From positions 1-64,000 of the forward strand of contig JAAKBF010000218.1 of NCBI GenBank assembly GCA_012656075.1: 64,000 nt of DNA, in the 5' to 3' direction. Shown one piece after another: positions 56,625 through 64,000 of the stretch. The notes beneath the pieces are model-generated. The model made no database searches. It was not told the origin of the DNA and was given only the letters and a program-made list of their open reading frames with translations. Position 1 is the stretch's first letter. Each line of letters begins with the position of its first letter. The translations under genes were made by a program, and so were the position numbers. Source of the DNA: Phytophthora hibernalis. Lineage: Eukaryota > Oomycota > Peronosporomycetes > Peronosporales > Peronosporaceae.

Positions 56625-57512
56625 TGTCATGAAGGATCACGCAGAAATTCTCACTACCGAATGGTATGAGTCCCACCAACAACACTCGCTTCCCCTTGTC
56701 AGGACAACGAGCGTTGGAACAAACCTGAAGACCAGGAACGATCCCTTACGCCGGGTTGGATGTGAGCCCTCTGTACACCTAGGTTGTATTAGGCCAACCC
56801 AATAACCTGCACCACTAGCCACGAGCGAGGGCTAGTATGCAATATTGCGCTTTCGCGCGAACCCCCGCAGTCCCTCAGAAGGAAGGGTACCGGCTGTCAA
56901 GCCTAATACGGGTTTGCCGAGGTTAAACCTCGGCGGGTAGTAAATATGTATGGAACACTCGGTTCCACTATAATATATGGCAAACGACGCTTCTCGTCGC
57001 TCCCAACACTCGGCCACTCTAATCTCTTGGACGGACCAGCAACAAACCCTCGGTTCAATGTACCTTGGGCTCGCTGACCAGCATCCCGCAAGCCGAGCGT
57101 ATCCAGACCCTAAGATAAGCTTGCTAGACTTACCGAAGACGGACTTAACCCTTGGTGACTCGGGGAAGACCGCTGATTTATTTATATTGATCTATGGCTC
57201 TGAGAGCCTCTGTAGTCAATCCTATAGCTAGTCCTATATCTGAATACAAATATCCAGTGTGAACCGATCCCGGTATGTGATCCTGTACCCGGCTCTATAA
57301 GACCGAGGGTACGAAACTGAAATAGGTACAAACGAGGGTTCGTACCCTCGGCCGGGAATTTATTATACCCGACCGAGGCCTCGGTCACTAAACTATCGTG
57401 GTCACTGTGGCGCGGGGAATATAATCCGCCAATCATGGCACGCCGGTCACTTTCCTTCAGCAAGGGCAACCTTGCCGACTGGCAACCGAGCGCCCCAAAA
57501 CCCAACACCACA
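56625..57512 (-). repeat. 5' LTR of Gypsy B (right copy)
   Basis: About 888 bp, nearly identical to 37084-37970; the minus-strand end is followed by the primer-binding-type TGGTGCCGCGACCC. Confidence 0.9.
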
Positions 57513-57564
57513 TTTGCCACCACCTCCGGCAGCGACTCGAGTCTGATCATACTCAGTCTCCACG

Positions 57565-58065
57565 TTGAAGGAGCTCAGCGTCGGGATTCGTGCTCTGCTG
57601 GACTCGGGCGCGACGAACAACTTCGTTCGCACCGATAGTCTGTCGGTCTTGCCAACTGGCATGCGTATCCGCGAAGGACCCGGTCATATGATCGTCAAGT
57701 ATGCTGATGGTAAGCAGCGCCGGTCGCTCCGGCGCTTGGTCAACTTCGCGTACGAGTTCGACGGCTTCGCCGCATCGGATGATTTCCTCGTCATTGAACT
57801 TGGAGGCTCCTTCGACTGCGTCTTCGGGATGCCGTGGCTCGATCGCCACCAGCCAATCATCGACTGGTCGACTCGCACTGTCCACCCCCGCGACATCGAT
57901 GTGAATGCGGTGTTGGGGTTCCTGAGCGGAACTCCCAACCTTTGGCCACATGTTGCAGTCATGGACCCCGACTCCATGACCTCACCCAAACCTGAAGTGA
58001 GCGATGGCCCTTCCTGTCACGGTTGTGAGAGTGCACCTTGTGCCAGTCCTGAGCAGGTTCCTTAG
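57565..58065 (+). CDS. Gypsy A aspartic protease region
   Basis: IRALLDSGATNNFVRTDSL carries the DSG catalytic triad; GSFDCVFGMPWLDRHQPIID is the conserved second block (GMPWL). It lies in the frame that, after removing Gypsy B, follows Gag. Retroviral-type protease that would process the polyprotein. Confidence 0.8.
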   Translation: MKELSVGIRALLDSGATNNFVRTDSLSVLPTGMRIREGPGHMIVKYADGKQRRSLRRLVNFAYEFDGFAASDDFLVIELGGSFDCVFGMPWLDRHQPIIDWSTRTVHPRDIDVNAVLGFLSGTPNLWPHVAVMDPDSMTSPKPEVSDGPSCHGCESAPCASPEQVP

Positions 58066-58116
58066 GACGAATGTAACGCGGTCGAGCATGGTTTCCCGCG
58101 TCCTGATGACAGTGGC

Positions 58117-58290
58117 TCACGAATGAGCAAGATGTTGAAGAAGTGATAGAGCCTGGCCTCCCACGCGTGGTCGAATATGGGTTCCCGCGAGTGGTCGAGC
58201 GGGAGCTCCCTGAAGTTGAAGAAGTGGTAGAGCGTGGTCTTCCACGCGCGGTCGAACACGGGTTCCCGCGGGGGTCGAGCGGGGCTCCCT
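58117..58290 (+). repeat. Tandem repeats in the Gypsy A protease-RT linker
   Basis: Units of about 72 bp containing gttgaagaagtgrtagagc, cttccacgcgyggtcgaa and gggttcccgcg repeat about 2.3 times. They encode Glu/Val-rich acidic text and probably vary in number. Confidence 0.6.
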
Positions 58291-58535
58291 GATGAAGCGG
58301 ATGCGGTCGAGATGTGCGACCCGCGTCCTCGAGTTGATGAAGTGTCTCGACGCCCCCGTGATCAAGCGTGGGTTCTCATTGTCTGTTGTCGCGGATGACA
58401 CTTCACGTCCCGTCCGTCGTCGACGCCGTCGTACACCCCGACGACCTCGCACTGAGTCGGAAGACCCAGTTTCTACTGAGTCCGAAGTCATTTAGGCCCT
58501 GATGTCATGCACCGTAGACACGTCTCCGCGCGTAC

Positions 58536-60529
58536 ATGACGTCGAGGTCGCGATCCCCGTGTGACGCTGCTGCCATCACCGCGCTACCCGGTTTGTCGTG
58601 GAAACACTTCCTCCGCGACTTGAAGGGCGGCGAGATCGAGCAAGTGTACATGATCGTAGCGGACGAAGCTGAATCGTTCGCAGCAGTCACGGTCAAGGCC
58701 GACGACTCCGCGTCCGACGCTCGGACGCGCCTGAAAAAGCAGCGCAGAAGAGTGCTCGTGAAGCGCGTTATGCTGCTCAGTCGTTGCCTGCTCTCGAAGG
58801 CGCCAGAAACCCAGTCGCTCCACTTGTACGTGAGTTCATCGAGATCTTACCGGACAAGGTGCCAGCTACGCTCCCTCCGGACGGTGGAGTTCGGCACGAG
58901 ATTGACCTCGTGCCTGAGGCGAAGTATTGTATGGCGCGGCAGTGGCCGCTCCTCGTGACCATGTCGAAGCGATTGACGCCTTTTTCGAAGGTCGCCGACA
59001 GGCTGGACAGCCTGTCCCCACATTCCAGTCCGACGTTCTGTGTCAAGAAAGCCACGGGTGGATGACGCGTCGTACACGCCTTCAACAAGCTCAACGACGC
59101 CACAATCCCAACGCAGACGCCGATTCCTCGAAAAGACATGGTGCTTGACAGCATGTCCGGCAGTACCACGTACAGCGCGATAGATCTGATGAACGGATTC
59201 TATCAGATCCTCATGCGGAAGGACGACATGCCTTTGACAGCCGTCAGCACGCCCAGTGGAATGCTTTGGGAATGGCTGGTGATGCCACAAGGGTTGAAGA
59301 ACGCCCCTGCCACCTTCAATCGCATGGTGTCGCATCTCTTGCGCCCATTTCGCGACTTCACTCCGAGTTATTTCGACGACATCTTCATCCACAGTCGTGT
59401 CGCGGGCGGCATGACCGACGCAGAGGTTCATCTTCAGCACCTCCGCAAGGTGTTCCAAGTGATGAAGGACAACAAGTTGTATGCCAACTTGAAGAAGTGT
59501 ATCTTCTGCGCTCCCGAGATTCCAGTGCTTGGAAGCTACGTCAGCATGGACGGCGTCCGTGCTGTCCCGGAGAAGGTGGAAGCCATATGCGCGTGGCCGG
59601 TGCCTCAGTTCCAGAAACAGCGTCGCCCGTGGCTAGGCCTGGCGACGTACCTCCACCACTACTCGAAGAACTTCGCTTCGACTGTCCGCCCGTGGTCGCA
59701 GCTGCTCAAGTCCGACACCCAGTGGTCGTGGCGCTCAGAGCACCAATCTGCCTTCGACGCGGTGAAGCAGAGCTTGTCCACCGCGCTGGTCTTGATGCTG
59801 GCCGACCACTCGAAACCATTTCACGTCGTCTGCGACGCCAGCGACTTCGCCATTGGTTGCGCGCTGCTGCAGCAGGACGACGAGAGACGCGAGCGTGTGG
59901 TGAGTTACCAGTCGCGTCAACTGAAACCGGCAGAGCGGAACTACCCCGTTCACGACAAGGAACTGTTGGCCATGCGCTACGCGCTCATCAAGTTCCGTGT
60001 CTATCTCTGGGGCGAACAGACCTTCACGGTCTACACGGATCATGCGTCACTACGGACCGCCACGAAGAGTCCCCATTTATCCCAGCGCATGGCACGCTGG
60101 CTCTCGCTGTTCTCCGAGTACAACTTCGTCGTGCATTACAAACCGCGAAAGACCAACATACTCGCCGATGCGCTCTCTCGTCGGCCGGACTACGCACAGT
60201 CGAGTCGCCATGCGGTTGGCGACGAGGACACCGACGAGGGTGATGTGTGTGTCGCCGAGGGAGTTGCTGCCGTTGAGGTCGCAGCAACTAGTCCACGTGA
60301 TTTGATATCGGCCGCGTACGGGTCGGACGCGGCGTGCACCGAAATGATCAAGTACCTGAGAGACCCGTCCGACACGGCGCGTTACCGGTTGTCCCCGCGT
60401 AGCCGTGCCCGCATTGACCGCTATAACTTGGATGACGATCTGCTGACATACTGTGTCGATCGTTCCGATCCGATCCCCGCGCGTCGTTGTCCCGCTGGAC
60501 GACGATATCCGAGGTTGACTGGTTCATGA
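58536..60529 (+). CDS. Gypsy A reverse transcriptase and RNase H (frame breaks at the start)
   Basis: 58536-59065 holds the RT lead-in (LSWKHFLRDLKGGEIEQVYM, PDGGVRHEIDLVPEAKYCMA, SPTFCVKKATGG) in two frames. 59138-60529 is one clean ORF: YSAIDLMNGFYQILMRKDDM (catalytic Asp), LVMPQGLKNAPATFNRMV, SYFDDIFIHS (catalytic Asp pair), LKKCIFCAPEIPVLGSYVS, then RNase H with VCDASDFAIGCALLQQ (Asp), NYPVHDKELLAMRYALIKF (Glu) and FTVYTDHASLRTATKS (Asp), and KTNILADALSRRPDY. All polymerase and RNase H acidic residues are present here, unlike Gypsy B. Confidence 0.88.
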
Positions 60530-62363
60530 ATTCCATGATACACCCAGCGGCGGCCATCTCGGTCGCGAGAAGACATTCACGTCGCTCTCTCGCGACTTCT
60601 ACTGGCCTCACATGTACAAGTGGGTACGCAAATGGGTGCGTTCCTGCGAAGCGGGCCAACGCGTGAAACCATCTCCGTCCAAGCAGGCTCCGCTTCGACC
60701 ACTACCTGTTGCGGTGGAACCATAGTCTTCCGTGAGCATGGACTTCGTCTTTGGGCTGCCTCGTGATCCTCAAGGCCGCACCAGAGTTCTCGGCTTCGTT
60801 GATCGTTTCAGCAAGATGGTTCATCTCGCTCCAGTATCTGCAACCATCACCGCGATCCATTCCGCGGCGATCTTCCTCGACATCGTTTACCGGCATCACG
60901 GCTTGCCGGTCTCGATCGTGTCCGATCGCGATCCCCGCTTCACCGCCGCCTTCTGGACAGAACTATTCAAACTCGTGGGGACGCAGTGGGCTATGTCCAC
61001 CGCGTCGCATCCGGAGACGGGCGGTCAGACCGCACGCGCGAACAGAGTAGTCGAGGAGGTGCTGAGAAGCTTCGACACGTCGTTCAAGTCCTGCAGCTCA
61101 TTCCTTCCAATGGTTGAATTCGTGATCAACGACGCCGAACATGCCTCAACCGGAATCACGCCGTTCTACGTCAATCATGGTCGGCATCCGCGTATTCCAG
61201 CGCTCCTTGGTCTGGAGCGCTCGGCCTCTCAAGGAAGGGATGACGATGCTGACGCTAACGGTCCTCCTGCGGACCGTACCGTTGATAGCAGTCGCGTGAG
61301 CTCCCACAACGCGGTTCCCGACCTGGTAAACAGAGTTACCACGAGACGTGGCACCCAGGCTGCCGTGCGCGGTATGCGCACACGCGCCGCCACGAGGGCG
61401 ACGTCATCGGACATTGCGACTTGGACTTCTCGGACGCTGATCAACCCGCGCCAGCGCCGCCGTGCCATCGAATACCAGGAATCGTCTGACACGGTCAGAC
61501 CTCCCGTGGCGCCTCCAGCCAACTTCGACCCCAATCCTGAGCCGCAGCAGCGTGACAATGCGGCCGTTCATGCGTTTCTTGAACAGCGCCAGTCAGTGAC
61601 GCGCTACGTACGCGACGCGAACACGACGGTCGTCGACCGCCAGAAAGAGAACGCTGATCGTCGAGGGCGCAAAAATGTGGACAGATTTACCGTGGGCGAC
61701 CGTGTTTTGCTATTCACGGCCGGCATTCAACCCGCTTCTGTGACGAATCTGGGTGCGAACAAGCTCGCGCCGCGGTTTATCAGACCTTTCAAAGTGACAA
61801 AGGTATTAGGGGATGCTTATACGCTGCAGCTACCTACAGCTATTCGCCTTCATCCCACCTTTTACGTCGGCCGCCTACACCGCTATCATCCAGCGACTAT
61901 TTCCAGTGACGATGATACCCAGCAGCGGCCCAACGACGTTCCTGCGGCGGCGACCGACGCGACGCCTCTCGCCCACGCAAGCGGTGACGAAGATCTTCGT
62001 TCTCGCGCTCCAGATCATCGAGACGCTGCGCGTTCGCAGCGTCCTGATAACGATCGCGATCCTCCGTTCGAATGCGATGGTCCGGCGCCGCTTGTTGAAA
62101 TTGCGGGAAACGTTCATCACATCGTGGAGGCAATTCTGCAACACGACGACTCTCGTGCCGCCCCGCAGAGCTCGCGAACGGGTCGCGGCGCTCGTCGCCG
62201 CGACGATATTGTCCCTCTTCATCGCGAGTTTCTTGTGCGTTGGCTGGGGCCAATGCCGGACAGCTGGGAGCCACGCGCAGTTCTTCTAGTGGACGTTCCG
62301 GACTGCGTGGAGGCGGATGGAGCAAGCCTTCCACGGGGCGCGGCAGGCGACCGCCGCGCCTAG
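60520..62363 (+). CDS. Gypsy A integrase and chromodomain (missing catalytic Glu)
   Basis: A first frame (about 60520-60720) holds the zinc module (FYWPHMYKWVRKWVRSCEAG). 60732-62363 reads MDFVFGLPRDPQGRTRVLGF (Asp), LPVSIVSDRDPRFTAAFW (Asp), then TASHPETGGQTARANRVVEE, where the usual GQTER catalytic Glu is Ala. LNPEPQ-type linkers follow, then GDRVLLFTAGIQPAS, LAPRFIRPFKVTKVLGDAYT, LHPTFYVGRLHRYHP (GPY/F module), an acidic linker, and REFLVRWLGPMPDSWEPRAV (chromodomain). Without the Glu this copy should not integrate. Confidence 0.87.
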
Positions 62364-62393
62364 CTTCACCCAGCCCGGCACGGTATCGTGCAG

Positions 62394-62816
62394 TCAAGTC
62401 ACGTTCGGATTCCGACAACGGAGTACTGCATACAGACTTTGGTGCTGGGTCGCGGGACACCGTTCCCGTGACAGCTTCGACAACCCTCGAGATAGTGGAC
62501 GAGACAGCAGGTGCCACGGCGCCTCGCAGACACTCGACGCCAACGCCCCGACCGACAACCGCTCGTGAGTAGCTTCACGAGCCTCGAGCTTACGTATGAA
62601 AGCGTCCCCAGTCTCCGTATTCCATCGCTCTACAAAAGCAGTCCACGAGCGATCAAGCGACCTCATGGTCACGGTGTTGACGGGTTTGCTGCGTGTCTTC
62701 TGCCAGCGCTCGAACAGCCTCGCCATCTCTTCATCGCTCCGAGAGTCTTCGAAGGCGCTGTAGTCGTACAGCGCCCACTGATCCAGCCGCTCTTCGTACG
62801 TGCCCCGGTCGCTCAT
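62394..62816 (-). CDS. Antisense ORF of Gypsy A, adjacent to the 3' LTR
   Basis: Minus-strand ATG 62816 (MSDRGTYEERLDQWALYDYS) lies about 90 bp from the 3' LTR and reads away from it, toward pol. The ORF (141 aa) continues SRSDEEMARLFERWQKTRSK, VTMRSLDRSWTAFVERWN and AFIRKLEAREATHERLS, then degrades. It lies entirely beyond the pol stop at 62363, so it is not a shadow of pol. The composition (Trp, Glu, Arg) is protein-like and helical. I recognise no domain. The open frame extends upstream to a GTG at 62927 inside the LTR. Confidence 0.5.
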   Translation of the reverse strand: MSDRGTYEERLDQWALYDYSAFEDSRSDEEMARLFERWQKTRSKPVNTVTMRSLDRSWTAFVERWNTETGDAFIRKLEAREATHERLSVGALASSVCEAPWHLLSRPLSRGLSKLSRERCPATQHQSLYAVLRCRNPNVT

Positions 62817-62908
62817 GCTGCCGCTGCTTCCCGCTTCCCGATCCAAACGCCAACTGACTTCACGACCACGCCGCGCAGATATTTGTTCTCTACCTTTAGT
62901 AGGGGTGG

Positions 62909-63088
62909 TGTGGCGGGCCTCCGTCACACAGGTGCCATCGCGCGTGCGCGTTGGCCAATCACCGTCTAGAATAGATATAATTGCTGGGACGGTGTCGACA
63001 CCCCGTCAATCAATCTCAGAGTCAAATTTGCCTATTGCTTCCTACGCTTATCCAGTGTACGCTAGTAACGGGCTCCTACCCCGTTACA
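62909..63088 (+). repeat. 3' LTR of Gypsy A
   Basis: 180 bp, TGTGGCGGGCC to CCCCGTTACA, followed by TSD CCTAG. Confidence 0.9.
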
Positions 63089-64000
63089 CCTAGAACCCGT
63101 GCAGTGATATTCTTCTGGTAGGCATTGCTCGAATCTACGTAAGCACATGTTTATGAGTCACACACGTTGCGTGCCCAGAACGTCTCCAAGACCGACGTTC
63201 AGTTGATCAATGCCTCGCAGCAAACTTTGTCACTGCGTACAATTTACACAGTATTGTGAATACCGTCCAAATTTGCAGATGTTGGCTGATACGCTTAACC
63301 GCTGTTATTTGAGATCGACATTGTGTCCTCATGGCCGTTGAAGGACACCTAATTGGTGCCACTCCGGTAAGAACTAAGGCAAGTTTTTGTGGCCATGGCC
63401 ATAAAATCACGTATTTATCTAAACTGTTGCGAAGAGAATGCAACAAACTTTTCATCCTTTAATTTTTCGTATGGCCGGGCTCACTGGGGTTAACCGCCGC
63501 ATACAAATTGCAAGTCATTTACGATGTCACCCAAAGCAACACAAGTGTCACAGTAAGTACGAATCGGATTTAGTGTGGATTTTACATCGGATTTGACGGT
63601 TTCACCGCAACCAATCGCCCAATGCAGTTCCGACAATACTGTAGCACCGAGTGTGCTCATGGAGCTCGTGAGACTTGCACTTGTCACTGTGCGTGGATAG
63701 AGATTACTTTCCCGTTTCCAAGCCATTCTTTCACAGACCGCATAACCACATCCGTGTGGCCGAGTGTAGCCTTCGGCACAAGTGAGTTCACGACGAATCT
63801 TGAAGGCAAGGGCCACTGGAGAGTCGGGTGGAATGTATTCACTTCGAAGTAAAAAGATAAAGTCAGCCCGAGGTCATGACTTTGTGACTTGGTATTCGCA
63901 CATACCAGCCCAAAATCACTTGTTATCTTCCAGATATCAAAATCAGGTCATGACCTGAAAGAAGCATTGCTATTGGCTCCCAGCCGCTTTTTCTCCACCA
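63089..64000 (+). pseudogene. Second, diverged copy of part of the WDCP-like gene
   Basis: From aacccgtgcagtgatattct the sequence matches the WDCP-like gene at about 20900 onward. The exon end CTTCTG|gtaggc and the acceptor gtgcccag|AACGTCTCCAAG reproduce intron 4 of the first copy (63118-63178 here, 61 bp, against 64 bp there). The next exon (NVSKTDVQLINASQQTLSLR) parallels IVSKADIQLINASQPTLSRR. Further on, CACTTGTCACTGTGCGTGG recurs at about 63680. Between about 63240 and 63640 the copies differ by insertion. The left side was cut by Gypsy A; earlier exons were not found before 35724. No intact reading frame. Confidence 0.6.

Larger units (their letters stand above)
37084..57512 (-). mobile_element. 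Gypsy B: large Ty3/Gypsy element with dual RNase H and antisense ORF
   Basis: Coding strand is minus. LTRs of about 887 bp at 56625-57512 (5') and 37084-37970 (3') carry TSD TTTG (37080-37083 and 57513-57516). The primer-binding-type TGGTGCCGCGACCC lies just inside the 5' LTR (56622-56609, minus). Order on the minus strand: gag, zinc knuckle, [Copia D], protease, RT, RNase H, second RNase H, integrase, chromodomain, then about 4 kb holding an antisense ORF, then the 3' LTR. Without Copia D it is about 15 kb, very large for Gypsy. LTRs differ by only about 1% by eye. pol has several frameshifts and stops, so this copy is inactive as read. Confidence 0.92.
35724..63088 (+). mobile_element. Gypsy A: chromodomain Ty3/Gypsy element, outermost of a three-level nest
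   Basis: LTRs 35724-35913 and 62909-63088 begin TGTG(A/G)CGGGCC. TSD CCTAG is present at 35719-35723 and 63089-63093. A TGGTAGCAC primer-binding-type site follows the 5' LTR and a purine tract (agtaggggtgg) precedes the 3' LTR. Without the inserted Gypsy B (37084-57512 plus one TTTG) the element is about 6.9 kb: gag, protease, RT-RNase H, integrase, chromodomain. Removing Gypsy B restores the frame HAQLF-ATTSGSD across the gag/protease junction, which confirms the nesting. The LTRs differ at about six sites plus a 10-bp indel, so it is older than Gypsy B. Confidence 0.93.

Noticed and set aside
61897..62517. Minus-strand ORF with coiled-coil-like text overlapping the Gypsy A chromodomain
   Set aside because: It lies mostly opposite a conserved pol region and is probably a shadow; only the part beyond the pol stop (62394-62816) was kept as a candidate.

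Overview
The window reads as nuclear DNA of an oomycete, most likely a Phytophthora-like species. The signs are a Crinkler (CRN) effector N-terminus with LFLAK-type and HVLVV motifs, an oomycete-type initiator (GCTCATTCTGCATTTT) just upstream of a gene, very short GT-AG introns (56-82 bp), and Ty3/Gypsy, Ty1/Copia, PIF/Harbinger and tyrosine-recombinase element debris. No rRNA, tRNA or CRISPR was seen.

Layout. 1-6.1 kb is a repeat graveyard: a PIF/Harbinger transposase, two opposed Copia pol pieces, a fold-back palindrome, a Crypton-like tyrosine recombinase, and the 3' half of a Gypsy element (family C). A frameshifted CRN gene sits at 6.2-6.7 kb. 8-29.4 kb is a gene island: a PH/FYVE-like PI 4-kinase, an SREK1IP1-like zinc-knuckle/RS protein, UDP-glucuronate decarboxylase, a PP2C phosphatase, a BET1-type SNARE, pseudogenes of an AGC kinase and a GH30 glycosidase, a WDCP-like WD40/coiled-coil gene, a CHCHD2-like protein, elongation factor 2 and a mitochondrial aldehyde dehydrogenase. 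These genes do not form a pathway; they are housekeeping genes (lipid signalling, splicing, nucleotide sugars, secretion, translation, mitochondria) in a small gene-dense island.

29.9-64 kb is repeat-rich. Gypsy C (30056-34233, TSD CATCA) interrupts a second tyrosine-recombinase gene. From 35.7 to 63.1 kb there is a three-level nest: Gypsy A (35724-63088, TSD CCTAG) contains Gypsy B (37084-57512, minus strand, TSD TTTG), which contains Copia D (48292-53649, TSD probably ATATT). Gypsy A inserted into a second, diverged copy of part of the WDCP-like gene.

The most notable content is in the Gypsy elements. Gypsy B has two RNase H domains; the ancestral one has lost acidic catalytic positions and the added, archaeal-type one looks intact. 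Gypsy A and Gypsy B each carry a separate antisense ORF between pol and the 3' LTR. Gypsy C keeps gag, has no recognisable polymerase, and carries an in-frame hairpin/peptide repeat (VGNxVP).

Caution: several essential genes (EF2, PI4K, ALDH, CHCHD2) carry single frameshifts, in PI4K always at T runs. Some breaks may therefore be sequencing errors, which also weakens pseudogene calls elsewhere. All calls come from reading the sequence and from memory of protein families; no searches were run.
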